From NCBI GenBank assembly GCA_014650475.1, contig BMVA01000006.1, positions 62,001-126,000 on the forward strand: DNA of 64,000 nt. The letters run 5' to 3'. The notes beneath the pieces are model-generated. The model did not search any database and had not been told where the DNA came from. It saw only the letters and a program-made list of their open reading frames with translations. Positions 52,460 through 61,487 of the stretch are shown here, one piece after another (the stretch's first letter is position 1; every line of letters begins with the position of its first letter). The translations under genes were made by a program, and so were the position numbers. The DNA comes from Streptomyces albogriseolus. Lineage in GTDB: Bacteria; Actinomycetota; Actinomycetes; Streptomycetales; Streptomycetaceae.

Positions 52460-54424
52460 TCAGTTGCCGAGGTTGTACAACCCGGTGTTCGCGTAGGTGT
52501 TGGTGACGTAGACGCTGGGGAACAGTTCCTCGGTCGGCCCGTTCGCCCGCTGGATGGTAGCGCTCATCGTGACGCCCACCGGGATGGTGCTGTTGGCGTC
52601 CTTGTAGACGGGAGTCACCTGGTAGAAGATCGCGTCGCTCGTTCCGAGAACCCGACGGGGATCGTTGCCCTTGACCAGGTCCTCCGCCATCTTTTCGTAG
52701 GTCCGCATGCTGGGCGAGCCCGTGTTCATCCCGACCTGCCAGCAAGGGACGAGGTTGAACCGGGTGCGCTTGCTCGTACCCTTCCCGCCGAGGACCTTCG
52801 GGACGAGATGACACCGGGCCTGGTCGTAGGGGAGATTGTTCGCCTTCGCATACTCCACCGCGTCCTTCATACCGGTGACGGGGTTGCTGGTATCGGTCCC
52901 CTCCTTGATGTTGAGCCCGATGCATGCCAGCGCCCGGGTCGTCCTGAATCCGCTGCCGCCCGCCGGGTCACTCTTGTTGACAAGGGGAACCGGCTCTTTG
53001 GCCAGGGAGAACCAGCCGTCGCCGTTGGGCAGCGAGTCGCCCGGCGTCGGGCCGTTCAGGCAGTCGGCATGCGGGCCGGTGTCCGGCAACGAGAACGTCA
53101 GCTCGAACTGGTCGGCGTCGATCACCCGCTGGTCCTTGAAACCGTCCGCGAGCTGGGCGTCGGCGAACTGCTTCTCAGCGGGCGTGACATGGGCCTGCAC
53201 GCACGGTGAGGCCGGGTCCAGGACGTGGGCGTCGTTCAGGACGTAGGTGTCCCATTCGCCGTTGCCGAGGTTGGGGATCACCTGGACGCACTTGTCACCC
53301 GGGGCACCGCCCTCCTTCGCCTCCCCGAAGGGGAAGTCGGCGCAGGAGTCGGCGTCGACGAGTTCCGGCTCGGCCGTGAAGCCGCCGCAGGTGGCGGCGG
53401 TCCGGTTGGCCACGCCGCTCGTCGACCGGGTCAGCGGGCTGCCCTTCTTCCCCCAGGCTCCGCTGAGGTTCTTCTGGGCCCACGCGTAGGAGGCGACGGC
53501 GCCGCCCGCGTCCGAAGCCGTCGCCTTCATCGACAGCTCGGGCAGGACCGACGGGACCGCGCAGCCCGCCACCGAGCTGCCCCCGACCGCGTGGTCGCAA
53601 CGGATGGTGCGCGGGTTGGCCCACGAGGCGTTCGGGTCCACGGGGGTGGTGTCCGCGTTCGGGGACTTCACGTACATCTTGTATCCGGTGGTGAACGACA
53701 GGGCGGTACCCGCCGCCGGGGACGAGCTGTACTTGACGGCTCCGCTCAGGGTCCCGCCGACGACGATGTCGCTCTTGTACCAGGGGGCTGTCGTGGTGGC
53801 CCTGCAGCCGGTCGTGCAGGAGGCGCGGAACTTGGCGTCGAGGGCCGGCACCGCGGGGCTGCCGCTGATCATGGTGACGTCGACCTGCTCGCTCCAGGTC
53901 GTGGCCTGCGCGGACAGGGTGGCGCTGGTGGAGACCTGCAGGACGCCACGGCCGAGTTCGATGCCGTTGGTGTCGCGGAGGATGTAGGTGACGTGGATGC
54001 CGGTCACGCAGTACGAGAAGCGCCCGTAGCTGTAGGTGCCGGGGCTGGTGATCTCGCAGGTGCCGGTGGGGGCGTCCGCGGCGGTGGAGGCGAGACCGGT
54101 GCGGGTCTTCGTCTTCGCGGGGGCGGTGACGGGGGCGGGGGTGACCGTCACGCAGGACTCGACGGCACCCGCGCGGCGCTCCTTGGAGCCCGGCGCGGTG
54201 GCGGTGCACTCCTCACCGGAGTCGGCCGCGAACGCGCTGGTCCTGTTGCTCTTCGCGCCGGGCGCCGGGGACTCGGCGGCGGGAGCGGCCTTCGCCGTCG
54301 CGGGCGGCTCGGCCGCCCGGCTCGTCGCAGCCGTGGGGAGGACGAGGGTCAGGGCGGTGAGGACGGTCAGGACCGTCGAGCGGGCACGTCTTCTTGTGGC
54401 ATGCCCACGGCGTATGCCATGCAT
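52460..54424 (-). CDS. Secreted nuclease-like effector: degenerate NucA/NucB plus DNA/RNA endonuclease domain
   Basis: The 654-residue exported protein has a Sec signal at residues 1-~38. Low complexity follows to ~120, then the Cys-containing beta domain (TCEITSPGTYSY..., SCTTGCRATTTAPWY) shared with the gene at 49697. Next is a NucA/NucB-like segment, C361-ADFPFGEAKEGG, in which the key acidic residue after Cys is Ala. The extra C-terminal ~150 residues look like DNA/RNA non-specific endonuclease family 2: CH539-LVPKVLGGKG, FNLVPCWQ, M..YE and a VTPVYKD strand. It was probably recruited as a replacement killing domain. The DUF1963-like gene follows directly. Confidence 0.78.
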   Translation of the reverse strand: MHGIRRGHATRRRARSTVLTVLTALTLVLPTAATSRAAEPPATAKAAPAAESPAPGAKSNRTSAFAADSGEECTATAPGSKERRAGAVESCVTVTPAPVTAPAKTKTRTGLASTAADAPTGTCEITSPGTYSYGRFSYCVTGIHVTYILRDTNGIELGRGVLQVSTSATLSAQATTWSEQVDVTMISGSPAVPALDAKFRASCTTGCRATTTAPWYKSDIVVGGTLSGAVKYSSSPAAGTALSFTTGYKMYVKSPNADTTPVDPNASWANPRTIRCDHAVGGSSVAGCAVPSVLPELSMKATASDAGGAVASYAWAQKNLSGAWGKKGSPLTRSTSGVANRTAATCGGFTAEPELVDADSCADFPFGEAKEGGAPGDKCVQVIPNLGNGEWDTYVLNDAHVLDPASPCVQAHVTPAEKQFADAQLADGFKDQRVIDADQFELTFSLPDTGPHADCLNGPTPGDSLPNGDGWFSLAKEPVPLVNKSDPAGGSGFRTTRALACIGLNIKEGTDTSNPVTGMKDAVEYAKANNLPYDQARCHLVPKVLGGKGTSKRTRFNLVPCWQVGMNTGSPSMRTYEKMAEDLVKGNDPRRVLGTSDAIFYQVTPVYKDANSTIPVGVTMSATIQRANGPTEELFPSVYVTNTYANTGLYNLGN

Positions 54425-54498
54425 GGGAGCAGGACTTTCCGTGAAGGGGAGGAAGGGGGCGCCGCCTGGTCGCGGCGCCCCGGGAGAGCGAAGAGAGA

Positions 54499-57400
54499 TC
54501 AGGCCGCCAGGTCGTAGAGCTTGCTGAGCCCCTTGGTGATGGGCGAGACCAGGTCTTCGCCGACCTCCGTGATCTTGCCCACGACGGGCTTGACGAGAGC
54601 GCCGCCGAGCGCCTTGTCGGCCGCGCCCACCCACTTGTAGGCGCCGAACGTGACCAGGCTCAGGCCGGTGCCGACGGCGGACTCCCAGAAGGCGCCGCTG
54701 GTGAAGCCGTGCTCGATGCCGGTGAAGAGGGTGCCGAGGGCGCCCGCGCCCGCGGAGACCCCGGCGAAGAAGCCGGCCGCGGCGAGGGCCGGCGGGAACA
54801 CGAAGGCGGCGAGGCCGCAGCCCGCAGCGAGGAACCCGGCGCCGATGCTGACCACGTTGGCGGCGTCCGCGTAGAACTGGGCGTCGTTCCACCACTCGTC
54901 GGAGTCGCCGTCCCCGGTGCCGTGCGGGTTGACCTGGTCGTTCTTGTTGTTGTCGGCCGGGTTCTCCTTGTTCGCCCGCTGCTCCTCGGCCTTGCGGGCG
55001 AGTTCCTTGGCCTTGGCGATCTCTTCGGCCCGCTTCTTGTCGGCGGCGATCTTCTTGGCCTGGGCGTACGCGGTGGCGGCGGCCTTCGCGTCGGCGGAGG
55101 CGGCGAGTTCGGCGGCTCGGGCCGCGGCGGCCGACCGCTGGGCCGCGGCGGAGGAGGCGATGGCGGAACGGGCCGAGTCCACGGCCTTGTTGGCCGAATA
55201 GTTGGCCGACCGGGCGGCGCTGCGGGCCGTGGCGGCGGCGGCCTTGGCGGTGTTGGCGGAGGCCTGGGCGGCGGCGGCCGACTTGTCGGCAGCCGCGGCG
55301 TGGTCCCGGGCCTGCTGGGCGTAGTCCTCGGCCTTGGCCGCGGAGTCGAGTGCCTTCTGCGCCCACTGCTGGGCCTCGGCGGCGGCCTTTCGTGCGTCGG
55401 CGGCGGCCTTCGAGGCGAGGGCCGCGTTCTCCTGCGCCTTCTCCGCGATCTTCGCGGCGGCGGAGATGGCCCCGCGGATCGCCGCCACGTGGGTGGCGGT
55501 GTCGTGGTCGAGCTGGGCCGTGCGGTACTGGATGACGGTGATGAAGTTGCGCAGCATCCACGCCGGTCCCTCGAGCGCGACCTCCGCGTACGCCTTGGTG
55601 TAGGGGCCAGCGGTGGTGATGAGCTGGTTGGCCCGGACCTTGTCGTCCTGCTTCTGCGCCCGCGGGTAGGCCTCGTCGAAGAAGTAGTTGAGCGACTCGG
55701 TGGTGTTCTCGTCCAGCGCCTTGTTGGCGGCCTCGGTGACGGCCCTGCCCGCGCCCTCGGCGAGGATCTTGTTGATGGCGACGCGCAGATCCTCGTTGGA
55801 TGCCCGCTTCATGCCGATGGTGAGGAAGTCGCCGACGGCCTTGGACTCGTTGCTCTCAAGCGCGGCAGCGGCGGCGGCGGCGACCTTCGGGCCGGCGATC
55901 GCCGCCACATGGAGGGTGGTCTCGCGGTCGTCCTGCTCCTGGGCGAGGGCCCGGTCGAGGTCGATCCAGGCGTAGACGTCGTCGTCGGAACCGGCGAGGG
56001 CGTGCTGGGCGGCCTGCCGGGTGTGGGACCCGCGGGAGTCGATCAGGGCGACCGCGGCCTTGCGGCCCAGAGTGGCGGCCAACGCCATGTCGCCCGAGTA
56101 CAGGGCCTGTTCGGCGTTCGCGATGGTGTCCAGGGTGTCCTGGGCGGTGCGCTCGGCCATGAGCCGCTTGTCGCGGACGTCGGACAGCTCGGTCACCTCG
56201 ATGGCGGCGAGCTGCTGGGCCTCCTCGATGGCCTGCTGCTTGTCCTGCTCCAGCGTCTGCGCCTCGGCGGCGCGGGCGTTCTTCTCCACCTCGATGGCGT
56301 CGGCGACCGCCTGGGAGGCGATGTTGGCGGCCTTCACGGCCGCGTCGGCGTGAGCGGTCGACTTGTTGGCGTAGTCGATGGCCTTGCCCGCGTTGAGGAC
56401 CGCCTCCTCGGCGGCGGCGGCGGCCTTGTCCGCGTGCGCCGCGGCGGAGTTCGCGGCGTCCCGCGCGGTGCGGGCCGCCTTGGCCGCGGCGCTCGCCAAC
56501 GCCTGGGCGGACGAGGCGGCGTTGGTGGCACGGTTGGCGGCGCTGTTGGCGATGGCGGCCTGGCGCTTGGCCTCGTCGGCCTCCGCCTTGGCGACTCCGG
56601 CCGACACCGCGGCCTGGGCAGCGGCCGCGGCGGCCGCGGCCGAGTTGCGGGCGGCGGACGCGGCAGAGGCGCCGGCCGAGCTGGCCGCCTCGCCGGCGAT
56701 GGCGGCCTTGTCGGCCGCGGCGGCGGCGGTGCGGGCCTTGGCGGCGGCGTTCTTGGCGGCGACCGCCGCGATCCTGGCGTCCTCCGTCTTCTTCGCGTCC
56801 TTGGACGCGGCTATCGCGGCGTTGTAGGCGGCGGTCGCGGCGCTGCCCGCCTTCGAGGCCGCCTGCGCGGCACCCGCGGCCGCCCATGAAGCACGGCGGG
56901 ACGCCTGCACCGCCGCGTTGGAGGCGTTGATGGCGTTGCGGGCGGCGTCCGCCGCGCCCTTCGCCGCGCTCGCCGCCTTGCGGGCCGCCGCCCCTGCCCT
57001 CTGCACGTCGTTCTGGGCGGCGGAGGCCTCGGCGGCGGCCTTCTCCGCGGCCTCCTTGGCCTTGGCGGCGGCGGTCTCGGCGCGGGCCCCTGCCTCCACC
57101 GCCAGATTGGTCTCCTTCTCGGCGCGCTTGCCCTCACGCTCGACGACGGCCACCAGTTCCTCGATGGTCGCCGCCTCCTGGTCACGGGCACGGGCGATGT
57201 GCTGACCGGTCTCGATGAACCACTCGATGTCGGCCGCGGTACCGCTCAGCGCGCGGTCCGCGTACTTCTGCACCTCCGGACCACCGGTCACCAGCATGGT
57301 GCTGACCTGTACCCGGGTGTCCTCCAGCCGCGCGTCGTACTGCTTGTCGGTGAGGAAGGTGACGAGCGCCGCTTCGGTGCCGGCGTCCAGGGCGGCACTG

Positions 57401-57882
57401 GCCTCCCGATTCACGCCCCTGCCGCCGGTGGACGCGACGATGTTGGTGGCGACCTTGAAGTCCTCCCGCATGGCGGGCCGGAAACCGTTGGTCAGGAACG
57501 CGGCGATCGCTTCGTCGCCGGCCTCCAGGGCGGCGACGGCCTCACGGCGCAGGCCCTTGCCCGCGCGGTCTAGGCTGCTGATGATCGCGACCCGGTTGTC
57601 CTGCACGGTCTGCTTCGGCAGCGTCTCGGCGAGGAAGGTCGAGATGTCGGTGTCCGAGCCGTAGAGGGCTGTGGCCGCTGCGGCCTTGACCCCCCTGCCA
57701 CCGGTCAGCCACGCGCGGACGACCTTGGCCCGGTCGGTGTCCGGCAGCGGCACCGGCTCGGGCGCGGCGCCCTCGGCGGCCGCGGCGGTGGCCGGCCGCA
57801 GGACCGAGGGGGTGGCGGCGACGGCGGTCGCGGCCGCGAGCGCGCCGAGCACGCGGCGTCTGCTCCAGAACATTGTCTGCAT
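54499..57882 (-). CDS. Exported ALF-repeat coiled-coil protein
   Basis: The 1127-residue protein has a twin-arginine-like signal (FWSRRRVLGALAAATAVAA). ALF repeats (e.g. ALYGSDTDISTFL, ALEAGDEAIAAFLTNG, ALDAGTEAALVTFL) fill residues ~45-230 and again ~600-800. Very Ala-rich coiled coils, dense in KAA/EAA/RAA heptads, fill ~240-580 and ~800-950. Near the C-terminus is a charged linker (NKENPADNNKND) and a hydrophobic Gly/Ala segment ending KGLSKLYDLAA. ALF proteins are often stalks of polymorphic toxins, yet no nuclease tip is visible. It is first in the gene series toxin, DUF1963, nuclease, DUF6461. ATG 57882 has GAGGAA upstream. Confidence 0.85.
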   Translation of the reverse strand: MQTMFWSRRRVLGALAAATAVAATPSVLRPATAAAAEGAAPEPVPLPDTDRAKVVRAWLTGGRGVKAAAATALYGSDTDISTFLAETLPKQTVQDNRVAIISSLDRAGKGLRREAVAALEAGDEAIAAFLTNGFRPAMREDFKVATNIVASTGGRGVNREASAALDAGTEAALVTFLTDKQYDARLEDTRVQVSTMLVTGGPEVQKYADRALSGTAADIEWFIETGQHIARARDQEAATIEELVAVVEREGKRAEKETNLAVEAGARAETAAAKAKEAAEKAAAEASAAQNDVQRAGAAARKAASAAKGAADAARNAINASNAAVQASRRASWAAAGAAQAASKAGSAATAAYNAAIAASKDAKKTEDARIAAVAAKNAAAKARTAAAAADKAAIAGEAASSAGASAASAARNSAAAAAAAAQAAVSAGVAKAEADEAKRQAAIANSAANRATNAASSAQALASAAAKAARTARDAANSAAAHADKAAAAAEEAVLNAGKAIDYANKSTAHADAAVKAANIASQAVADAIEVEKNARAAEAQTLEQDKQQAIEEAQQLAAIEVTELSDVRDKRLMAERTAQDTLDTIANAEQALYSGDMALAATLGRKAAVALIDSRGSHTRQAAQHALAGSDDDVYAWIDLDRALAQEQDDRETTLHVAAIAGPKVAAAAAAALESNESKAVGDFLTIGMKRASNEDLRVAINKILAEGAGRAVTEAANKALDENTTESLNYFFDEAYPRAQKQDDKVRANQLITTAGPYTKAYAEVALEGPAWMLRNFITVIQYRTAQLDHDTATHVAAIRGAISAAAKIAEKAQENAALASKAAADARKAAAEAQQWAQKALDSAAKAEDYAQQARDHAAAADKSAAAAQASANTAKAAAATARSAARSANYSANKAVDSARSAIASSAAAQRSAAAARAAELAASADAKAAATAYAQAKKIAADKKRAEEIAKAKELARKAEEQRANKENPADNNKNDQVNPHGTGDGDSDEWWNDAQFYADAANVVSIGAGFLAAGCGLAAFVFPPALAAAGFFAGVSAGAGALGTLFTGIEHGFTSGAFWESAVGTGLSLVTFGAYKWVGAADKALGGALVKPVVGKITEVGEDLVSPITKGLSKLYDLAA

Positions 57883-58286
57883 GGGGAATTCCTCGCGAAA
57901 GCTGGATGAGGCGCGCAGCGATCCTGCGAGCCGGGCTGGCCACGGAATACGGCGGATAGTTGTCACTGGATTCCGCCGACCTTAGCAACTCGCCGAATCT
58001 TAGGCCGAGTTATTTTCCGTCCGTTGAACTCGACCGCAATGCGAAGATTTATTCGCCACTGTCCGGACAATTCAGCCCAATCACAGTGCGTCGCTCACAG
58101 AATCTTCACAAATGAGGTGCTGGATCATCCCCTCACTTCGTGTTGACTTGACGAGGTTCACGGAGCTGACCATCCGTCAACCCACCCACGCTCGGCGGCG
58201 GATGAGCCATTTCAAGACAGAGACGCACCCCTTTGAATGCGGGGTCTGTTTCCCATGCCTGTGATGCGTTTCGAACTGAGGAAGCG
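57883..58286. other. AT-rich divergent control region
   Basis: This 404-bp region between the ALF-repeat gene and a secreted-protein gene is markedly AT-rich at about 57995-58140 (e.g. TTATTTTCCG, AAGATTTATTCG), unlike the rest of the window. It contains TTGACTTGACG at 58143-58153, a possible -35 region for the rightward genes. No gene is seen. Confidence 0.45.
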
Positions 58287-58829
58287 ATGAGGAGAAACAG
58301 CACAATGACCCTGCGGAAGCGCAGAAATCGGCTTGCGGCGAGGATTCTCGGCGCTGCGGCGGCCGGCACTCTCGCGATCCTCGCGGTAACCACCGGTCTC
58401 CCTGAGTCGTCCGCCCAGGGGGCGTCCCCGGAACTTGTCGTGGACGACGCTCCCGGCTATGCCGTTGAGGATTTCAACTACCCGTTTGCCGATGAGATTC
58501 TGGCTGAAAAGAACATTTTCCTGAAGCGCGGCGACGGCCACATCACCCTGGCCGACTGCGCGGTCGGCACCGGTCAGATCGAGATCTCGACCCGGATCAG
58601 CGAAGACAACATCTGCTTCGACACCGTCGGCGACGAGGGCTGGCTGACCCTGGAGGTCCCCGCCGTCTACTCCATCAAGGGCAACGACTACGCCACCACC
58701 GTCGACATGACCGTCGGCACCGAGGAGAAGACCGTCGAGGTCCGCAAGAACGCCTGGACCCCGGTGGGCGAGTCCGCGGACCCGCAGGGCCGCGACCACA
58801 TGCTCGTGGAGATCCGGACGGTCAGGTAG
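58287..58829 (+). CDS. Small secreted protein preceding trypsin-fold gene
   Basis: The 180-residue exported protein has an N-terminal Arg-rich region and a hydrophobic signal (residues ~18-44, cleaved near SSAQG). The mature domain is beta-rich, with two Cys (DCAVG, NICFD) and alternating acidic strands ending VDMTVGTEEKTVEVRKN. I do not recognise the family. Two starts are possible: ATG 58287 (GAGGA, short spacing) or ATG 58305 (AGGAG, ten bases). It lies 78 bp before the trypsin-fold gene on the same strand, so the two may be co-expressed partners. Confidence 0.72.
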   Translation: MRRNSTMTLRKRRNRLAARILGAAAAGTLAILAVTTGLPESSAQGASPELVVDDAPGYAVEDFNYPFADEILAEKNIFLKRGDGHITLADCAVGTGQIEISTRISEDNICFDTVGDEGWLTLEVPAVYSIKGNDYATTVDMTVGTEEKTVEVRKNAWTPVGESADPQGRDHMLVEIRTVR

Positions 58830-58907
58830 CCGAGTCCGGGGCGCCCACCGCCCGGATCCGCTCCCCCGACCATGTTGCTCAGCCTTGTGATTGAGGTAAC
58901 CACTCCC

Positions 58908-61109
58908 ATGCATCCCAGCAGACTCTCCCGCGTCGCCGCGCTCGGCGCCGTCCTGGCCACCGGGTCGCTCGCGCTGTCCGCGGTGCCCGCGGCCGCCGTC
59001 ACCGGCGGCACCCCGGTCGCCGACGCGGACACCACCTACGCCTACACCGCCCAGCTCATCGTCGGCCCGCACGACCGCGGCTGTTCCGCGGTCCTCGTGG
59101 ACAGCGAATGGCTGCTCACGGCCGCCAGTTGCTTCGCCGCCGACCCGGCCGTCTCGCTCGCGGTCACTCCCGGCGCCCCGGCGAAGGCGATCACCGCCGT
59201 CGTCGGACGCAGCAACCTCTCCAACTCCCAGGGCGCCGAACGCCGTGTCGTCGAGCTCGTGCCGCGCACGGACCGTGACGTGGTCCTGGCCCGGCTGAAC
59301 CGGCCGGTCACCGACGTGGCGCCCGCCGCCCTCGCGACCACCGCGCCCACGGCCGGCCAGGAAGTGAAGTTCGCCGGGTACGGCCGTACCGCCGACGAGT
59401 GGGCCCCGCTCCGTCTGCACACGGGGACGTACAGCGTCGACTCGGTCGCCGCCACCTCCGCGAACGTGACCGGCGTGAACGGCGCGGCCGCCTGCATGGG
59501 CGACGCCGGAGGCCCGGTCGTCGTCGCGGGCACGCTGGTGGGCCTCAGCAGCCAGTCGCACCAGGGCGGTTGCTACGGCACGGACGCCGCGCAGACCGGC
59601 ACCGGTGGCGTGATCTCCCGGGTGGACGACCTGGCCTCCTGGGTGAGCTCCAAGGTCCGCGCCCCCCGCATCACCGACTTCAACGGCGACGGGATCGAGG
59701 ACATCGCCATCGCCGACCCGGCGGCGACGGTCGGGGGCAAGACCAATGCGGGTCTCGTGCGGATCGTGTACGGCGGCGGCAAGGGTACCGCCGAGATCAA
59801 CCAGGACCTCGACTGGGTGGCCGGCGCGGCCGAGCAGGGTGACTGGTTCGGTGACGCGTTGGACACCGTCGACTACAACGAGGACGGCTACACCGACCTC
59901 GTCGTCGGCAGCACCCTGGAGGACGTCGGCAGCGTCGCCGACGCGGGTTTCGTCGACGTGCTCTACGGCGCCGCCGGCGGCCTGGGCGCCGGGCCCCTGA
60001 AGAACACCCACCTCGAACAGGGCGCGGGCACCGGTGCGATCAAGGCCTCGGCCCCCGGGGCCGGTGAACGGATGGGCGACGCCGTCGCCGCGGGCACCAC
60101 CGCCGCGGGCGAGCCCTATCTGGTGATCGGTGTGCCCGGTGAGACCGTGAACGGGAAGGCCAAGAGCGGTATGGCCTTCTACCTGCGCGGCGGCACCAAT
60201 GTCGCCGTCCACCAGGACACGACCGACGTGCCCGGTGCCGTCGAGGCCAACGACGGCTTCGGCGCGGCCGTGGCGGCCGACGCCAACCACATCGCCGTCG
60301 GCGCACCGAACGAGAACATCGGCGGTGACGACGGGGCCGGCAACCTGGCCGTCTTCTCCCACACCCTCCACGCCGAAGGCCACCCCAAGCCGCTGTTCGG
60401 CCTCGACCAGGACCTCGACAGCGTCTCCGGGGGTGCCGAAGCCGGCGACGAGTTCGGCTACGCGCTGACCCTGACCGACTACCGGCCTTCCGGGGCCGCG
60501 ACGGCCAACGAGTCGATTCTCGCGATCGGTTCGCCCGGTGAGGCCATGGCCATCGGAACCTCCGCCAACGCGGCTGCCGGCCGTGTGGTCGTCGGCCGCG
60601 TCACCGCCGCCGGCGCCTGGCAGGAGACCCGCCAGCTGTGGCAGGGCCCCGCCGACGACGACGTCTCCGGCACCGCCGAGGCCGGCGACCGGATGGGCGA
60701 GAGCCTGACCGCCGTGAACACCGACCCGCGCGCCGTCTCCACCGCGGCCACCATGCGCCTCGCCGTCGGCGTCCCCGGTGAGGCCCTCGGCACCACCGAC
60801 AACGCGGGAGCCGTCCACACGTTCTCCCTGGTCGCCGCGGCCGGCGCCAACGACAGGTGGATCGAGGCCGGTGACGGCGACGGCATCCCCGGCCCTCCCG
60901 GCGCCAACCAGTACCTGGGCCGCAACATCCACTACACGGGCACCCACCTGTACGTGGGCATGCCGTACGGGCCCGGCCTCGGCGCTCTGTACGCCCTGCC
61001 CATGTCCAACACCGTCGTCGGCGGCGCCGTCGCCCCGGTGACCGCCTACAAGCCCGGCACGGGCGGTCTGCCCAACGTCGGCACGCGATTCGGCGCGCAG
61101 GCACGGTAG
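58908..61109 (+). CDS. Secreted trypsin-fold pseudoprotease with FG-GAP repeats
   Basis: The 733-residue exported protein has a Sec signal at residues 1-~30. An S1 chymotrypsin-fold domain (31-~245) starts at VTGGTPV, with the C59-C75 disulfide. The catalytic His position is S74 (TAASCF) and the Ser position is A200 (GDAGGP), while D124 is kept, so it should be inactive. Six or seven FG-GAP beta-propeller blades follow (DFNGDGIEDIAIAD, DYNEDGYTDLVVGS and others), binding calcium and typically ligands such as glycans or proteins. GAGGT lies ten bases before ATG 58908. A very strong terminator follows. Confidence 0.88.
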   Translation: MHPSRLSRVAALGAVLATGSLALSAVPAAAVTGGTPVADADTTYAYTAQLIVGPHDRGCSAVLVDSEWLLTAASCFAADPAVSLAVTPGAPAKAITAVVGRSNLSNSQGAERRVVELVPRTDRDVVLARLNRPVTDVAPAALATTAPTAGQEVKFAGYGRTADEWAPLRLHTGTYSVDSVAATSANVTGVNGAAACMGDAGGPVVVAGTLVGLSSQSHQGGCYGTDAAQTGTGGVISRVDDLASWVSSKVRAPRITDFNGDGIEDIAIADPAATVGGKTNAGLVRIVYGGGKGTAEINQDLDWVAGAAEQGDWFGDALDTVDYNEDGYTDLVVGSTLEDVGSVADAGFVDVLYGAAGGLGAGPLKNTHLEQGAGTGAIKASAPGAGERMGDAVAAGTTAAGEPYLVIGVPGETVNGKAKSGMAFYLRGGTNVAVHQDTTDVPGAVEANDGFGAAVAADANHIAVGAPNENIGGDDGAGNLAVFSHTLHAEGHPKPLFGLDQDLDSVSGGAEAGDEFGYALTLTDYRPSGAATANESILAIGSPGEAMAIGTSANAAAGRVVVGRVTAAGAWQETRQLWQGPADDDVSGTAEAGDRMGESLTAVNTDPRAVSTAATMRLAVGVPGEALGTTDNAGAVHTFSLVAAAGANDRWIEAGDGDGIPGPPGANQYLGRNIHYTGTHLYVGMPYGPGLGALYALPMSNTVVGGAVAPVTAYKPGTGGLPNVGTRFGAQAR

Positions 61110-61135
61110 GCGTCGTACGGGAACAGATCGTCCCG

Positions 61136-61188
61136 GAACAGGGCGGAGCCCCGAGGATCCCGTCGGTCCTCGGGGCTCCGCCCTGTTC
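61136..61188 (+). terminator. Perfect 22-bp hairpin terminator
   Basis: Arms 61136-61157 and 61167-61188 are perfectly complementary over 22 bp around a 9-nt loop, 26 bases after the pseudoprotease stop. It is the strongest hairpin noticed in the window and would also stop transcripts from the tRNA side. Confidence 0.9.
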
Positions 61189-61277
61189 TGTCCGGTGTCC
61201 GGCCCCGCGGGCGCGGCGCTCCCGGGAACGCCTCGAGGGCCCCGACCATCCGGTCGAGGCCCTCGAAGGGAGCAAGT

Positions 61278-61362
61278 GTCCGAGGGGGGACTTGAACCCC
61301 CACGCCCGATAAAGGGCACTAGCACCTCAAGCTAGCGCGTCTGCCATTCCGCCACCCGGACA
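61278..61362 (-). tRNA. tRNA-Leu (anticodon GAG)
   Basis: The minus strand folds into a full class II cloverleaf. The acceptor stem is GTCCGGG/CTCGGAC, a D arm contains GGCAGA, the anticodon stem CTAGC/GCTAG frames loop TTGAGGT with anticodon GAG, and the variable arm is GTGCCCTTTATCGGGCG. The T arm carries GGTTCAAGTCC. The discriminator is A73 and CCA is not encoded. It reads CUC and CUU leucine codons. Confidence 0.95.
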
Positions 61363-61487
61363 AGGTGTCTGTCGCGTGCGGGGTGATCCCCCGTGGCGAC
61401 ATGGACAACCATACCAAGGTTTCGGAGTGCCTTTCACCTGCGTTTCCGCCGTCCCGGGGAGGTACCGCACACGGCCCGGGCACCCGG

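Noticed and set aside
52460..55561. Apparent 1033-residue secreted protein
   Set aside because: The first ~380 residues are Arg/Gly-rich out-of-frame reading of the ALF-repeat gene. The signal peptide begins at 54424.
54709..56889. Plus-strand frame of 726 codons over the ALF-repeat gene
   Set aside because: It is a Gly/Leu/Val repeat translation caused by the Ala-rich codons on the other strand. No start signal or domain is present.
54950..57200. Ala-rich stretch considered as a DNA repeat array
   Set aside because: The repetition is at protein level (coiled-coil heptads). The codons vary and there is no regular DNA period, so it is not a CRISPR or satellite.
58141..58160. TTGACTTGACG as a defined promoter for 58287
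   Set aside because: The -35-like boxes are present but no convincing -10 box lies at 16-19 bp, so it is mentioned only in the gap description.
58212..61325. Antisense frame of 1037 codons opposite the pseudoprotease
   Set aside because: It runs through the terminator hairpin and into the tRNA-Leu gene, and its translation is low-complexity.
61278..61362. tRNA-Leu as an integration site of a mobile element
   Set aside because: No integrase gene and no second copy of the tRNA 3' end were noticed in the window, and the flanking genes look chromosomal.
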